A stretch of 64,000 nucleotides of DNA from Cupriavidus respiraculi (GTDB taxonomy: Bacteria; Pseudomonadota; Gammaproteobacteria; Burkholderiales; Burkholderiaceae). Both the position numbers and the translations under genes were made by a program. The notes under the pieces were generated by a model that had not been told where the DNA came from, ran no database searches, and was given only the letters and a program-made list of their open reading frames with translations. Where the stretch lies: assembly GCF_914271545.1 (NCBI RefSeq), contig NZ_CAJZAH010000006.1, forward strand, positions 62,001 to 126,000, in the 5' to 3' direction. Positions 1-10,222 of this stretch are shown one piece after another (positions within the stretch are counted from its first letter, which is position 1; each line of letters opens with the position of its first letter).

Positions 1-158
1 TGACCGTGGCCGCCGACAACGCGGCGATGATCCGCGATCCGCGTCTGGACGAATACCTGCGCGCGCATCGCGTTTCCGTGCCGAACAGTGCCGTCGTCCC
101 GACGATGCGCAATGTCGCCAACAGTGCCAGCTTCTCTCAGGACAATACGCAGGAATAA
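1..158 (+). CDS. rseA: RseA, sigma-E anti-sigma factor (C-terminal end only)
   Basis: The frame is open from the left edge and ends at TAA 156-158. The visible 51 residues contain ADNAAMIRDPRLDEYLRAHR, which resembles the periplasmic tail of RseA/MucA-type anti-sigma factors, where the protein is bound by RseB. The identity rests mainly on position: the stop overlaps the start of rseB (TAATG), and mucD and lepA follow in the order typical of the rpoE operon of Burkholderiaceae. In the family, RseA spans the inner membrane, holds sigma-E at the membrane, and is cleaved by DegS and RseP during envelope stress. The sigma-E binding and membrane segments lie outside the window, so they cannot be checked. 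Confidence 0.75.
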   Translation, partial: TVAADNAAMIRDPRLDEYLRAHRVSVPNSAVVPTMRNVANSASFSQDNTQE

Positions 159-1243
159 TGCCGGACATGCAAAAAGGATGGTCGCCCGCCTATGTAGCGG
201 GCGCACACGGAATAAGGGCCCTCAGGAGGTCCTTTTTTCTCGCCTTGTGTCTGACGGCAGCGGTTGCAACGGCGCAGACGCCGGACAATACGCTCGCTCG
301 CCGGGATGCCGCAGCGTGGCTGAACAAGATTCACCGTGCCGCCCAACGCGAGAACTATGTCGGGACACTGATCTATCAGCGTGGCAGCGTCATGCATGCC
401 TCGCGCATCCAGCACTACAGCGATCTCGTCAACAACGAGTACGAACGGCTCGAAACACTCGACGGCAAGCCGCGCGAGGTGCTGCGCCAGAACGATATCG
501 TGCACAGCCTGATTCCCGAGGCCAAGCTCGTGGTCGTCGAGAAGCAGGACGCGAAGGATCGTTTTCCGGCCCTGCTGGCGACCAACAAGAGCGATGTGCT
601 CGAGTTGTACGACATGCGCAAGCTGCCGTCCGAGCGGGTGGCGGGAATGGAGTGCGAAGTGTTCGCGCTCGAGCCGCACGACGCTTCGCGCTACGCGGTG
701 CGCCTGTGGGCCGAGAAGAATAGCGGCCTGCTGATGCGCGCGCAGACCGTGGGCGAGGGCGGCAAGGTGCTGGAGCAGGTCGCGTTTTCGCAGATCGAGA
801 TCGGCGTGCCTTCCGAGAAGCAGAAGATTCTCGGTGCGATCAAGAATGCCAGCGGGTGGAATCACTACGAGATCACCTACCAGCCGACCAACGTGATCGA
901 CGAGGGCTGGTCCATCGCGGTTCCCGTCAAGGGCTTCCACAAGATCCGCGAGGTGCGGCGGCCGCTGGGCGAAGTGCGTGCGCCCCAGGATGCGGGCAAG
1001 AAGGGTCAGGTCTTCGAGGTCCTGCAAGTCGTGTACAGCGATGGTCTGACCGGGCTGTCGGTGTTTATCGAGCCGGTATCCGACCAGCGCGTGCGCCGCG
1101 AGGGCGTTGCGTCGATGGGCGCGACGCAGGTCGTCGTGCGCAGGGTGGCAGATTTCTGGATCACGGTCGTCGGCGAGGTGCCCGCCAGCACGGTCAAGCA
1201 ATTCGCCGCGGCGGTCGATTACCGCTCGCCCAAGCCGCGTTAA
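158..1243 (+). CDS. rseB: RseB/MucB, periplasmic regulator of sigma-E
   Basis: 361 residues, similar to RseB/MucB (about 320-350). RseB binds the periplasmic part of RseA and blocks its proteolysis until mislocalised lipoproteins or LPS are sensed. The N-terminus has a basic stretch (RALRR) and a hydrophobic core (SFFLALCLTAAVATAQ) consistent with a signal peptide. It is followed by AAAWLNKIHRAAQRENYVGT and the MucB-type N-terminal lipid-binding domain (about residues 45-215), then the C-terminal domain (about 235-340, with the conserved GLTGLSVFIEP). The ATG overlaps the rseA stop, which implies translational coupling. The region before the signal core is longer than usual, and its DNA contains a terminator-like hairpin at 214-238. 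Confidence 0.92.
   Translation: MPDMQKGWSPAYVAGAHGIRALRRSFFLALCLTAAVATAQTPDNTLARRDAAAWLNKIHRAAQRENYVGTLIYQRGSVMHASRIQHYSDLVNNEYERLETLDGKPREVLRQNDIVHSLIPEAKLVVVEKQDAKDRFPALLATNKSDVLELYDMRKLPSERVAGMECEVFALEPHDASRYAVRLWAEKNSGLLMRAQTVGEGGKVLEQVAFSQIEIGVPSEKQKILGAIKNASGWNHYEITYQPTNVIDEGWSIAVPVKGFHKIREVRRPLGEVRAPQDAGKKGQVFEVLQVVYSDGLTGLSVFIEPVSDQRVRREGVASMGATQVVVRRVADFWITVVGEVPASTVKQFAAAVDYRSPKPR
214..238 (+). terminator. Terminator-like hairpin inside the start of rseB
   Basis: AAGGGCC (214-220) can pair with GGTCCTT (228-234, with one G-T wobble), and a run of T follows directly. This is the shape of an intrinsic terminator, but it lies inside the rseB signal-peptide coding region. It may damp expression of rseB and mucD relative to rseA, or it may simply be coding sequence. 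Confidence 0.25.
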
Positions 1244-1421
1244 GCTACAGGGTCCGGGCCGTGGTGGCGACATGCCCGGCGCGGCGTGCGACGGCGCGGC
1301 CGCCAGCGGGGCGCCACCCCGATCCGCAGGCGGCCGGGCGCGCCGGCTCACCGCCGTTTGCGCCTTCCGCGACGCGCCCACACATATACATTTCTGATTC
1401 GCCGAACACCGGGAGCCGATA

Positions 1422-2906
1422 ATGCCGTCTCGCTATCCTGCCTTGGTCAGGACCATGGTCATGGCCGCCATTCTGGCGGCCACCCCTTTCGTGGCGGAGC
1501 AAAGTCATGCGCAGGCCACGGCTTCCCACTACAACCTGCCGGACTTCACCGACCTGGTCGACAAGGCCGGCCCGGCGGTGGTCAACATCCGCACGACCGA
1601 ACGCGTCAAGCCGCGCGGTGCGCCGAGCACGGAAGAAGAGGAAATGGCCGAGTTCTTCCGCCGCTTCTTCGGCGTGCCGATGCCCGGCGCGCCGACGCCG
1701 CCGGGACGCCGCGGCCAGCCGCCGCAGGGCGAGGAGCAAAGCCGGGGCGTGGGCTCGGGCTTCATCATCAGCCAGGATGGCTACGTGATGACCAACGCGC
1801 ACGTGGTGGCGGACGCCGAGACCATCTACGTCACGCTTCCCGACAAGCGGGAATTCAAGGCCAAGCTGATCGGCTCGGACAAGCGCACCGACGTCGCGCT
1901 GATCAAGGTCGAGGCCACCAATCTGCCGAGCCTGCCGCTGGGCGACTCGGACAAGGTGCGGGCGGGTGAATGGGTGCTCGCCATCGGCTCGCCCTTCGGC
2001 CTGGACAACAGCGTCACGGCGGGCATCGTCTCGGCCAAGGGGCGCGATACCGGCGACTACCTGCCGTTCATCCAGACCGACGTCGCGGTCAACCCGGGCA
2101 ATTCGGGCGGCCCGCTGATCAATCTGCGCGGCGAGGTGATCGGCATCAACTCGCAGATATACAGCCGCAGCGGCGGCTACATGGGCATCTCGTTCGCCAT
2201 TCCGATCCATGACGCGTTGCGGGTCACGGACCAGCTGAAGGCGACCGGCAAGGTGACCCGCGGCCGCATCGCGGTGGCCATCGGGGACGTGACCAAGGAG
2301 GTCGCGGACTCGCTCGGCCTGGGCCGCGCCCGCGGCGCGCTGGTCGGCAGCGTGGAACCGGGCGGTCCGGCCGAGAAGGCCGGCATCGAGCCGGGCGACA
2401 TCATCCTGAAGTTCAATGGACGCGATATCGAGCGCGCGTCGGACCTGCCGCGCATGGTGGGCGACACCAAGCCGGGCGTGCGAGTGCCGATGCAGCTGTG
2501 GCGCAAGGGCGCGACGCGCGAGGTGACCATCACCGTGGCCGAGCTGGAAGCGGACGGCAAGCCGCGTGCCCGCGCCGGCAGCGTGCCGCGCGAGGAAAAT
2601 CCCGGCGTCGCGGCCAAGCCGAATGCACTGGGCCTGGTCGTCAGCGACCTGAGCGAGGCGCGCCAGAAGGAGCTCAAGATCAAGTCGGGCGTGGAAGTCG
2701 AGGCGGCGGAAGGGCCGGCTGCCCGCGCGGGTATCCGTCCCGGCGATGTCATCCTGCGCCTGGGCGATGCCGATATCACCGGCGCGCGCCAGTTCAACGA
2801 ACTGGTGCAGAAGCTGGACAAGAGCCGTATCGCCGCGGTGTTCGTGCGGCGTGGCGATGCGACCCAGGTGCTGACCATTCGCCCGAGCGGCAACGCCGGC
2901 CGCTGA
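1422..2906 (+). CDS. mucD: MucD/DegQ-type periplasmic serine protease (Do family)
   Basis: 494 residues, typical of DegP/DegQ/MucD. It degrades or refolds damaged periplasmic proteins and, as MucD, restrains the sigma-E response. A signal peptide (about residues 1-30, ending SHAQ) is followed by the trypsin-like domain with a full triad in this numbering: His127 in NAHVVAD, Asp157 in KRTDVALIKV and Ser228 in NPGNSGGPL. Two PDZ domains follow (about 285-375 with GGPAEKAGIEPGDIIL, and 400-490 with AARAGIRPGDVILRL). The start has a GGGAG-type ribosome site; Met12 is a possible alternative. A 178-base gap separates it from rseB, but the same-strand order is the conserved rpoE-rseA-rseB-mucD operon. 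Confidence 0.95.
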   Translation: MPSRYPALVRTMVMAAILAATPFVAEQSHAQATASHYNLPDFTDLVDKAGPAVVNIRTTERVKPRGAPSTEEEEMAEFFRRFFGVPMPGAPTPPGRRGQPPQGEEQSRGVGSGFIISQDGYVMTNAHVVADAETIYVTLPDKREFKAKLIGSDKRTDVALIKVEATNLPSLPLGDSDKVRAGEWVLAIGSPFGLDNSVTAGIVSAKGRDTGDYLPFIQTDVAVNPGNSGGPLINLRGEVIGINSQIYSRSGGYMGISFAIPIHDALRVTDQLKATGKVTRGRIAVAIGDVTKEVADSLGLGRARGALVGSVEPGGPAEKAGIEPGDIILKFNGRDIERASDLPRMVGDTKPGVRVPMQLWRKGATREVTITVAELEADGKPRARAGSVPREENPGVAAKPNALGLVVSDLSEARQKELKIKSGVEVEAAEGPAARAGIRPGDVILRLGDADITGARQFNELVQKLDKSRIAAVFVRRGDATQVLTIRPSGNAGR

Positions 2907-2934
2907 GACCCGCGGCCCGTCGGAACCGACGCCT

Positions 2935-2964
2935 GCCGGGAAGCGGTAACCGCCACTTCCCGGC
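2935..2964 (+). other. Perfect 9-bp stem-loop after mucD
   Basis: GCCGGGAAG (2935-2943) pairs perfectly with CTTCCCGGC (2956-2964). A nested CGG/CCG pairing (2944-2946 with 2950-2952) extends the stem. No T-tract follows, so a factor-independent terminator is unlikely. It could mark the mucD transcript end or protect the RNA. Confidence 0.4.
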
Positions 2965-3179
2965 CACCTTCCCGTGCGCCGTTCCCGCGGCGCCATTTCC
3001 CGGCGGTGCCCCCTGGAAATCCGGTAAAATCGCGGTTTGGCGCGAAAATTGCGCCACCGACCTGCGGCCGGAAGCGGGCACCCTCCGGGGCGCCGCTTCC
3101 TTCCCGTTCATGACCTGCTGTGCCGCTTCGGATTCGCCGCGAGTCCCGAGCCGATGCCCCGGCGCTCCCTGACCATCAG

Positions 3180-4973
3180 ATGGACCATATCCGTAACTTC
3201 TCGATCATCGCCCACATTGACCACGGGAAATCCACCCTGGCCGACCGCATCATCCAGCGTTGCGGCGGACTCTCCGACCGCGAGATGGAGGCTCAGGTTC
3301 TGGATTCGATGGATATCGAAAAGGAGCGCGGCATCACGATCAAGGCGCAGACCGCCGCGCTGCACTACAAGGCGCGCGACGGCAAGACCTATAACCTGAA
3401 TCTGATCGACACCCCCGGACACGTGGACTTCAGCTACGAAGTCAGCCGCTCGCTGTCCGCCTGCGAAGGCGCGCTGCTGGTGGTGGACGCTTCGCAGGGT
3501 GTCGAGGCGCAGACGGTGGCCAACTGCTACACCGCCATCGAGCTCGGCGTGGAAGTGGTGCCGGTGCTCAACAAGATCGATTTGCCGTCGGCCGATCCCG
3601 ACAACGCCATCCAGGAGATCGAGGACGTCATCGGCATCGACGCGCATGACGCCACGCATTGTTCCGCCAAGACGGGCCAGGGCGTGGAAGACGTCATCGA
3701 GGCGCTGATCGCCAAGGTGCCGCCGCCCGAGGGCGATCCCGACGCGCCGCTGCAGGCGCTGATCATCGACTCGTGGTTCGACAACTACGTTGGCGTCGTG
3801 ATGCTGGTGCGCGTGGTGAACGGCACGCTCAAGGCCAAGGACAAGATCCTGCTGATGGCCGCCGATGCCCAGCAACTGGTGGAGCAGGTGGGCGTGTTCT
3901 CGCCGAAGGCGCTGCAGCGCGACTCGCTGTTGGCCGGCCAGGTCGGCTTCGTGATCGCCGGCATCAAGGAACTGAAGGTGGCGAAGGTGGGCGACACGAT
4001 TACCACTGTCGCCCGCAAGGCCGCCGCGCCGCTGCCCGGCTTCAAGGAGGTCAAGCCGCAAGTGTTTGCCGGCCTGTATCCGGTCGAGGCCAATCAGTAC
4101 GAAGCGTTGCGCGAATCCCTGGAGAAACTGAAGCTCAACGACGCCTCGCTGCAGTTCGAGCCGGAAGTGTCGCAGGCACTGGGCTTCGGTTTCCGTTGCG
4201 GCTTCCTCGGCCTGCTGCACATGGAAATCGTGCAGGAGCGCCTGGAACGCGAATTCGACATGGATCTGATCACGACCGCGCCGACGGTGGTGTATCAGGT
4301 GCAAATGCGCGACGGCACGCTGGCGCAGGTGGAAAACCCCGCGAAAATGCCGGACCCCAGCCGGATCGAGGCGATTCTGGAGCCCATCGTCACGGTCAAT
4401 CTGTATATGCCGCAGGACTATGTGGGCTCGGTGATCACGCTGTGCACGCAGAAGCGCGGCACGCAGGTCAATATGAGCTACCACGGCAAGCAGGTGCAGC
4501 TGACCTATGAAATGCCGATGGCCGAAATCGTGCTCGATTTCTTCGACCGCCTGAAGTCGGTATCCCGCGGCTATGCGTCGATGGATTACGAGTTCAAGGA
4601 ATACCGGGCCTCCGACGTGGTCAAGGTGGACATCCTCATCAACAGCGACAAGGTCGATGCGCTGTCGGTGATCGTGCACCGTTCCAATTCGCAGTATCGC
4701 GGCCGCGAAGTCGCCGCCAAGATGCGCGAGATCATTCCGCGCCAGATGTACGACGTGGCGATCCAGGCGGCGATCGGCGCGAACATCATCGCGCGCGAGA
4801 ACGTCAAGGCCCTGCGCAAGAACGTGCTGGCCAAGTGTTATGGCGGCGATATTTCGCGCAAGAAGAAGCTGCTGGAAAAACAGAAGGCGGGCAAGAAGCG
4901 CATGAAGCAGGTCGGCACGGTGGAGATTCCGCAGGAAGCCTTCCTGGCCATTCTGCAGGTCGACGACAAGTAG
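3180..4973 (+). CDS. lepA: LepA / elongation factor 4, ribosome-associated GTPase
   Basis: 597 residues, the standard LepA length. LepA is a translational GTPase that acts on the ribosome during initiation and elongation stress. The G-domain starts at once with [14 protein letters not shown] (G1), then [10 protein letters not shown] (G2), DTPGHVDF (G3) and NKIDLP (G4). It is followed by the EF-G-like domains and the LepA-specific C-terminal domain rich in Lys/Arg ([19 protein letters not shown]). The start at 3180 (MDHIRNFS) matches the family N-terminus; the frame is open upstream to 3120 but that part has no family similarity. lepB follows 81 bases downstream, as in many proteobacteria. Confidence 0.97.
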   Translation: MDHIRNFSIIAHIDHGKSTLADRIIQRCGGLSDREMEAQVLDSMDIEKERGITIKAQTAALHYKARDGKTYNLNLIDTPGHVDFSYEVSRSLSACEGALLVVDASQGVEAQTVANCYTAIELGVEVVPVLNKIDLPSADPDNAIQEIEDVIGIDAHDATHCSAKTGQGVEDVIEALIAKVPPPEGDPDAPLQALIIDSWFDNYVGVVMLVRVVNGTLKAKDKILLMAADAQQLVEQVGVFSPKALQRDSLLAGQVGFVIAGIKELKVAKVGDTITTVARKAAAPLPGFKEVKPQVFAGLYPVEANQYEALRESLEKLKLNDASLQFEPEVSQALGFGFRCGFLGLLHMEIVQERLEREFDMDLITTAPTVVYQVQMRDGTLAQVENPAKMPDPSRIEAILEPIVTVNLYMPQDYVGSVITLCTQKRGTQVNMSYHGKQVQLTYEMPMAEIVLDFFDRLKSVSRGYASMDYEFKEYRASDVVKVDILINSDKVDALSVIVHRSNSQYRGREVAAKMREIIPRQMYDVAIQAAIGANIIARENVKALRKNVLAKCYGGDISRKKKLLEKQKAGKKRMKQVGTVEIPQEAFLAILQVDDK

Positions 4974-5054
4974 GGCGACTGCGTAGTGGGCGCGCCCCTG
5001 CCAGCGGCAGTGGCGCGCGAATTCCAAGAAGATTCCGCAACATAATCAGCCGTC

Positions 5055-5957
5055 ATGAATTTCGCACTGATCCTCTTTGTGCTCGTCGTCATCACGGGCA
5101 TTGCCTGGCTGGCCGACAAACTGGTGTTCCAGAAACAGCGCCGGACGTCCGCGCAAGCCGCGCTCGCCGAATTCGATTCGCGCCTGGCGACCACGGGGCA
5201 GGGCGGCGCCGCCACGCCGGAAGTGGAAAGCTCGCGCACCCGGATCGCCGAGGAGAAGCTGCGCCAGCCATGGTGGCTGGAGTATTCCGCCAGTTTCTTT
5301 CCGGTCATCCTGGCGGTGTTCGTGCTGCGCTCGTTCGTGGTGGAGCCGTTCAAGATTCCGTCCGGCTCGATGATTCCGACCCTGGTGATCGGCGACTTTA
5401 TCCTGGTCAACAAGTTCGTCTACGGCATCCGCCTGCCGGTGGTGAACAAGAAGGTCGTCGCCATTGGCGAGCCGCAGCGGGGCGACGTGATGGTGTTCCG
5501 CTATCCGAAGGAGCCGTCGCTGGACTATATCAAGCGGGTGATCGGCGTTCCGGGCGACGTGGTGCGTTACGAAAACAAGCGGCTTACCATCAATGGCAAG
5601 CCGGCCGAATACCGTCCGCTGCCCGAATATCTCGACGAGGAGCGGCTGTCCTATTCCCAGCAGTTCCGCGAGACCCTGCCCGGCGCGGTGGACCACGGCA
5701 TTCTCAACGACGCCGACCGGCCTCCCTATATCTCGGGCCCGGACGCCGATTTCCCGTTCCGCGATAACTGCACTTACAATCAGCAGGGGCTGACCTGCAA
5801 GGTGCCCGCCGGTCACTATTTCGTGATGGGCGATAATCGCGACAACAGCCTGGATTCACGCTACTGGGGGTTTGTCCCGGATGAGAATATCGTCGGCAAG
5901 GCGTTCCTGATCTGGATGAACCTCGGCAATATCGGACGGGTGGGCGGTTTCAAATAA
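5055..5957 (+). CDS. lepB: Signal peptidase I
   Basis: 300 residues. It cleaves signal peptides from exported proteins at the outer face of the inner membrane. There are two N-terminal membrane segments (about 2-22 and 75-97), then the S26 catalytic region with Ser105 in PSGSMIPTL and the general-base Lys160 in YIKRVIGVPGD. Further conserved boxes are GDVMVFRYP and the C-terminal GDNRDNSLDSRYWG. A charged cytoplasmic loop lies between the two membrane segments. It sits between lepA and a DUF4845 gene, a conserved neighbourhood that continues into rnc-era-recO. Confidence 0.97.
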   Translation: MNFALILFVLVVITGIAWLADKLVFQKQRRTSAQAALAEFDSRLATTGQGGAATPEVESSRTRIAEEKLRQPWWLEYSASFFPVILAVFVLRSFVVEPFKIPSGSMIPTLVIGDFILVNKFVYGIRLPVVNKKVVAIGEPQRGDVMVFRYPKEPSLDYIKRVIGVPGDVVRYENKRLTINGKPAEYRPLPEYLDEERLSYSQQFRETLPGAVDHGILNDADRPPYISGPDADFPFRDNCTYNQQGLTCKVPAGHYFVMGDNRDNSLDSRYWGFVPDENIVGKAFLIWMNLGNIGRVGGFK

Positions 5958-6012
5958 AAAGGCCAGCCCGCCGGCGCAAAAAAACACGCGGACAAAGCGA
6001 GGCAAGCGCATC

Positions 6013-6408
6013 ATGGGTCGAACGGGTCGAAAGGGTCGAAGCGGGCGGACGGTTGGAGCCGGCCGCCGGCGGGCGGGCGGATTTTCGCTCGGCACATTGC
6101 TGGTGGCCATCGTGGTGGTGGGCGGCCTGGTGATTCCGGCGGTCCGCGCGCTTCCGAGCGTGCTGGAGTATTTCTCGGTCAAGCGCGCCGCCGGCTATGC
6201 CAAGCAGCGTGCCACCAACAAACGCGAAGTGGTCGATTATTTCGACAGGCAAGCCCAGATCGACCGGATTTCCGCCGTGCGCGGCGATGATTTGACTGTG
6301 CGTGAAGACGAAAACGGCGCGATCCGCGCGGTCGACTTCTCCTACCGGAGTGAAGTCCCGCTCTACGGTCCCTTGACCCTGTTGATCACCTATTCGGGAA
6401 CGCAGTAA
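6013..6408 (+). CDS. DUF4845 family small membrane protein
   Basis: 131 residues. The N-terminus is very basic (many Gly/Arg pairs in the first 25 residues), followed by one hydrophobic segment (about 28-48, LGTLLVAIVVVGGLVIPAV). A small soluble domain contains the family signature KRAAGYAKQ and a C-terminal beta-rich part ending in LLITYSGTQ. DUF4845 proteins are found almost always between lepB and rnc in betaproteobacteria; their function is unknown. The topology resembles a minor pseudopilin with an uncleaved N-terminal helix, but I see no prepilin cleavage site. The rnc start follows six bases after its stop, so they are co-transcribed. Confidence 0.88.
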   Translation: MGRTGRKGRSGRTVGAGRRRAGGFSLGTLLVAIVVVGGLVIPAVRALPSVLEYFSVKRAAGYAKQRATNKREVVDYFDRQAQIDRISAVRGDDLTVREDENGAIRAVDFSYRSEVPLYGPLTLLITYSGTQ

Positions 6409-6414
6409 AGACAT

Positions 6415-7185
6415 ATGAACCTCGAAGCCCTGCAGCAACGTCTCGGCTACCGTTTCAGCAAGCCCGAATTGCTGCAGCAGGCTTTGACGCACCGCAGCCA
6501 TAGCGCGCAGCACAACGAGCGCCTCGAATTCCTTGGCGACTCCGTGCTGAACTGCGCGGTGGCCGACATGCTGTACGGCATGTTCGGCAAGCTGGACGAA
6601 GGCGATCTGTCCCGCGTGCGCGCCAACCTGGTCAAGCAGCAGGCGCTGTACGAGATCGCCCAGATGCTGATGCTGTCCGAATCGCTGCGCCTGGGCGAGG
6701 GCGAACTCAAGAGCGGCGGTTTTCGCCGCCCTTCGATCCTGGCCGACGCGCTCGAAGCCATCGTCGGCGCAGTGTTCCTCGATGCCGGCTTCGAGGCCGC
6801 CCGCACGCTGATCCGCAAGCTCTATATCCCGATCCTGGAGCAGGTGGACCCGCGCACGCTGGGCAAGGACGCCAAGACGCTGCTCCAGGAATACCTGCAG
6901 GGACACAAGATCGCCCTGCCGCAGTACAACGTGATCGCGACCCATGGGGCCGCGCACAACCAGCAGTTTGAAGTCGAGTGCACGGTGCCTAAACTGGAAG
7001 TGCGCGTGTTCGGTACCGGGGCATCGCGCCGCGCGGCCGAACAGGCGGCCGCCAAGCTGGCCCTCGACGAAGTGCAGAAGCTCGTGCCGCAGCTGCTCAA
7101 ACGCAGCCGCGCCGAGCGCACCGGCAAGACGCGCAAGCAACCGCTCCCGCCGGATCCCCAGTTGTCTCTCAGGTTGAAGGAATGA
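6415..7185 (+). CDS. rnc: Ribonuclease III
   Basis: 256 residues. It cleaves double-stranded RNA in rRNA precursors, mRNAs and antisense pairs. The catalytic domain contains the signature [11 protein letters not shown] (about 38-48) with the acidic metal ligands, a second conserved block ([16 protein letters not shown]), and a C-terminal double-stranded RNA-binding domain (about 155-225, ending [15 protein letters not shown]). A basic tail of about 30 residues ([15 protein letters not shown]) follows, longer than in E. coli RNase III. Its stop overlaps the era start (ATGA), so the two are translationally coupled. Confidence 0.96.
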   Translation: MNLEALQQRLGYRFSKPELLQQALTHRSHSAQHNERLEFLGDSVLNCAVADMLYGMFGKLDEGDLSRVRANLVKQQALYEIAQMLMLSESLRLGEGELKSGGFRRPSILADALEAIVGAVFLDAGFEAARTLIRKLYIPILEQVDPRTLGKDAKTLLQEYLQGHKIALPQYNVIATHGAAHNQQFEVECTVPKLEVRVFGTGASRRAAEQAAAKLALDEVQKLVPQLLKRSRAERTGKTRKQPLPPDPQLSLRLKE

Positions 7186-8123
7186 CCGAATCCAACGATC
7201 CGCGGCAGGACGCCGCGGATACTCCCTCCGCGGCGGCATTCCGCTGCGGCACCGTGGCCATCGTCGGTCGTCCCAACGTCGGCAAGTCCACGCTGGTCAA
7301 CGCCCTGGTCGGCCAGAAGATCAGCATCACGTCGCGCAAGGCGCAAACCACCCGCCACCGCATCGTCGGCATCCAGACCACCGACGACGCGCAGTATGTC
7401 TTCGTCGACACCCCCGGCTTCCAGACCCGGCACGCCAGCGCGCTGAACCGCTCGCTGAATCGCGCCGTCACCTCGACGCTGTCGTCGGTCGATCTGGTGC
7501 TGTTCGTCGTGGAGGCGGGATATTTCGGCGCCGACGACGAGAAGGTGCTGTCGCTGCTGCCCAGGAACACGCCGGTGCTGATGATCGCCAACAAGCTGGA
7601 CCGGCTCTCGGGCGATCAGCGCATCGAGGTGATGATGCCCTTCCTGGAGAAGATGGGGCAGCTGTTCCCGTTCCGCGAAGTGGTGCCGATGTCGGCCAAG
7701 ACGCACGACCATATCGAGCGCCTCTTTGCCGTGATCCGGCCCTATCTGCCCGAGGGCGAGCCGATGTACGACGCCGACGCGATGACCGACCGCAGCGAGC
7801 GTTTCCTCGCCTCGGAGATCATCCGCGAGAAGGTGTTCCGCTGGACCGGCGACGAATTGCCGTACACCAGCACGGTGATCATCGACAAGTTCGAGACGGA
7901 AGGGCGGCTGCGCCGCGTGTTCGCCACGATCCTGGTCGAGCGAGATTCGCACAAGGCGATGATCATCGGCAACAAGGGCAGCAAGCTCAAGCAGATTTCG
8001 ACCGAAGCCCGCATCGATATGGAAAAGCTGTTCGACGGCAAGGTCTACCTGGAGATGTGGATCAAGGTCAAGAGCGGCTGGGCGGACAACGAAGCCGGAT
8101 TGCGTGCCTACGGTTATGAGTGA
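7182..8123 (+). CDS. era: Era, ribosome-assembly GTPase
   Basis: 313 residues. Era binds the 3' end of 16S rRNA and helps mature the 30S subunit. It has GTPase motifs [10 protein letters not shown] (G1, about 27-36), DTPGFQT (G3) and NKLDRL (G4), then a C-terminal KH domain with the sequence [12 protein letters not shown]. The start codon overlaps the rnc stop, and the recO start lies inside its last codons. The N-terminal 20 residues are acidic and not conserved in the family. Confidence 0.96.
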   Translation: MTESNDPRQDAADTPSAAAFRCGTVAIVGRPNVGKSTLVNALVGQKISITSRKAQTTRHRIVGIQTTDDAQYVFVDTPGFQTRHASALNRSLNRAVTSTLSSVDLVLFVVEAGYFGADDEKVLSLLPRNTPVLMIANKLDRLSGDQRIEVMMPFLEKMGQLFPFREVVPMSAKTHDHIERLFAVIRPYLPEGEPMYDADAMTDRSERFLASEIIREKVFRWTGDELPYTSTVIIDKFETEGRLRRVFATILVERDSHKAMIIGNKGSKLKQISTEARIDMEKLFDGKVYLEMWIKVKSGWADNEAGLRAYGYE

Positions 8124-9015
8124 GAAGGCGGGCGGGCCAGCGACCAGGGCCCGCCGCACCGCAGAACCGGCGCGCCGCGGCGACCCGGTGGCCGAGGAGG
8201 CCGCCGAGCTGCTGGACAGCCAGGCCGTGCCCGGCATGGCCGTGGCCGCCGAGCGCGCGATGATGGACCGCGCACTGCGCATCACCCCGGCCCGTACCGA
8301 GCTGCGGGTCTCGAACCAGCCCGGCTTCGTGCTCCATGCCTGGCCCTACCGCGAGACCAGCCTCATTCTCGATGTCTTCACGCGCGACCATGGCCGGATG
8401 GCGATGGTCGCCAAGGGCGCCAAGCGCCCGCACTCGGCCTTGCGTCCCGTGCTGCAGCACTTCCATCCCGTGTCGCTGTCATGGAGCGGGCGCGGCGAGG
8501 TCAAGACGCTGACGCGCGCCGAGTACGTCGGCGGCATGCCGCCGCTGGCCGGCGACGCGCTGCTCTCCGGCTTTTATCTGAACGAACTGCTGCTGCGATT
8601 CTGTCCGCGCGAGGACGGCCATCCGGCGCTGTTCCGCCACTACATGGCGACGCTGACCCGGCTGGGCCAGGGCGAGGCGGCGGCTCTGGTGCTGCGCGGT
8701 TTCGAGCGGGTGCTGTTGCAGGAGACCGGCTTCGCGGTGGCGTTCGATCGCTGCGCGGGTTCCGGCGAGCCGGTGCAGCCCGGGCTCGACTACGTGTACC
8801 AGCCCGAGCGGGGCGTGCGCCGCGCCCATGCCAGCGATCCGTCGTCGTGGCCGGTGGTCTCGGGGCAGACGCTGCTCGACATGTCCCGCGACGACTACGG
8901 CCGTGCGCAGACCGCCTCGCAAAGCCGCGCCCTGATGCGGTTCCTGCTGCATTATTATCTGCAGGGCATCCCGCTCAAGACCCGCCAGATTCTCATCGAT
9001 CTGCAATACCTATGA
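8116..9015 (+). CDS. recO: RecO, DNA repair protein of the RecFOR pathway
   Basis: About 299 residues. RecO loads RecA onto SSB-coated single-stranded DNA at gaps. The conserved OB-fold begins at [33 protein letters not shown] in pieces (about 75-105). It is preceded by a charged extension of some 70 residues that is longer than in E. coli RecO. The C-terminal helical region contains [15 protein letters not shown] and ends [15 protein letters not shown]. Two starts are possible: ATG at 8116, which overlaps the era stop and is preferred, or GTG at 8104. The stop overlaps the pdxJ start (ATGA). Confidence 0.93.
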   Translation: MSEKAGGPATRARRTAEPARRGDPVAEEAAELLDSQAVPGMAVAAERAMMDRALRITPARTELRVSNQPGFVLHAWPYRETSLILDVFTRDHGRMAMVAKGAKRPHSALRPVLQHFHPVSLSWSGRGEVKTLTRAEYVGGMPPLAGDALLSGFYLNELLLRFCPREDGHPALFRHYMATLTRLGQGEAAALVLRGFERVLLQETGFAVAFDRCAGSGEPVQPGLDYVYQPERGVRRAHASDPSSWPVVSGQTLLDMSRDDYGRAQTASQSRALMRFLLHYYLQGIPLKTRQILIDLQYL

Positions 9016-9794
9016 TCTTCCACGCTCATCCCGGCGTCATCGACCTCGGCGTCAACATCGACCACGTGGCGACCCTGCGCAACGCGCGCGGCACGGTCTA
9101 TCCCGATCCGCTGCAGGCGGCGCTTCAGGCCGAGCAGGCCGGCGCGGACCTGATCACGCTGCATCTGCGCGAGGATCGCCGCCATATCCGCGATGCCGAC
9201 GTGCGGGCGCTTCGCCCCACGCTGTCCACGCGCATGAACCTCGAGTGCGCCATCACCCGCGAGATGCTCGACATCGCCTGCGAGATCGGACCGCAGGACG
9301 TGTGCCTCGTGCCCGAGCGGCGCGAGGAAGTGACGACGGAAGGCGGGCTCGACGTGGCCGGCCGCTTCGAACAGGTCAAGGCCGCCTGCCAGCAGCTGGC
9401 GCAGGCCGGCATCCGCGTGTCGCTGTTCATCGACGCGCAGGCCGACCAGATCGCCGCGGCAGCCGAGTGCGGCGCCCCGGTGATCGAACTCCATACCGGA
9501 CGCTATGCCGACGCCCATACGCCGGACGAACAATCCGCGGAATTCCGCCGTGTGGCCGAAGGCGTCGATGCGGGCCTGCGCCATGGTCTGGTGGTCAACG
9601 CCGGCCACGGCCTGCACTACACCAACGTGCAGCCCATTGCCGCGCTGCCGGGCATCACCGAACTCAATATCGGCCACGCGATCGTGGCGCATGCGGTATT
9701 CGTCGGCTGGCAGAACGCCGTGCGGGAGATGAAGGCCATCATGGTGGCCGCCCGCCTCGGCAGCAGCTACCCGGTCCCGGGGACGCCGGCGTGA
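9012..9794 (+). CDS. pdxJ: Pyridoxine 5'-phosphate synthase
   Basis: 260 residues. PdxJ condenses 1-deoxy-xylulose 5-phosphate with 3-amino-2-oxopropyl phosphate in DXP-dependent vitamin B6 synthesis. The N-terminal motif [16 protein letters not shown] is diagnostic. It is followed by [18 protein letters not shown], the [17 protein letters not shown] phosphate loop, and [11 protein letters not shown] near the end. All of these belong to the TIM-barrel active site. The ATG overlaps the recO stop, and the terminal TGA overlaps the GTG start of acpS, placing it inside a run of four coupled genes. Confidence 0.97.
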   Translation: MIFHAHPGVIDLGVNIDHVATLRNARGTVYPDPLQAALQAEQAGADLITLHLREDRRHIRDADVRALRPTLSTRMNLECAITREMLDIACEIGPQDVCLVPERREEVTTEGGLDVAGRFEQVKAACQQLAQAGIRVSLFIDAQADQIAAAAECGAPVIELHTGRYADAHTPDEQSAEFRRVAEGVDAGLRHGLVVNAGHGLHYTNVQPIAALPGITELNIGHAIVAHAVFVGWQNAVREMKAIMVAARLGSSYPVPGTPA

Positions 9795-10222
9795 TCTACG
9801 GACTGGGCACCGACATCATCCAGATCGACCGCGTGCGCGGCGTGATGGAGCGCACCGGCGGCCGCTTCGCCGAGAAGGTGCTCGGCCCGCAGGAATTGCA
9901 GAAATACCACCAGCGCAAGGCCCGCTCGGAAAAGCGCGGGCTGGCCTTTCTCGCCACGCGCTTCGCGGCCAAGGAAGCCTTTTCGAAGGCGATCGGGCTG
10001 GGCATGCGCTGGCCGATGACATGGCGCGCGATGGAGCTGATGAACCTGCCTTCCGGCGAGCCGGTGGCGCAGTGCCACGGCGAACTCGCGCAGTGGCTGC
10101 AGCAGCGCGGCCTCGTCGTGCGGGTTTCCGTCAGCGACGAACACGAATATGCGGTCGCCTTCGCGATCGCCGAGCAGGCCCCGCAAGGCGGGCCGGATCA
10201 GAAACCTCGCAATCTCCCATGA
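9791..10222 (+). CDS. acpS: Holo-[acyl-carrier-protein] synthase
   Basis: 143 residues. AcpS transfers 4'-phosphopantetheine from CoA to apo-ACP. The N-terminus reads [14 protein letters not shown], with the Mg-binding Asp, and the second signature is [12 protein letters not shown] (about residue 60). The start is GTG at 9791, inside the pdxJ stop (GTGA). The stop overlaps the nagZ ATG. The pdxJ-acpS pair is conserved across proteobacteria. The C-terminal tail (after about residue 130) is not conserved. Confidence 0.96.
   Translation: MIYGLGTDIIQIDRVRGVMERTGGRFAEKVLGPQELQKYHQRKARSEKRGLAFLATRFAAKEAFSKAIGLGMRWPMTWRAMELMNLPSGEPVAQCHGELAQWLQQRGLVVRVSVSDEHEYAVAFAIAEQAPQGGPDQKPRNLP

Noticed and set aside
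2935-2964. Intrinsic terminator after mucD
   Set aside because: The stem is perfect, but no T-tract follows; recorded as a stem-loop only.
3120-3179. Longer LepA start at 3120
   Set aside because: The extra 20 residues have no family similarity; MDHIRNFS at 3180 matches the LepA N-terminus.
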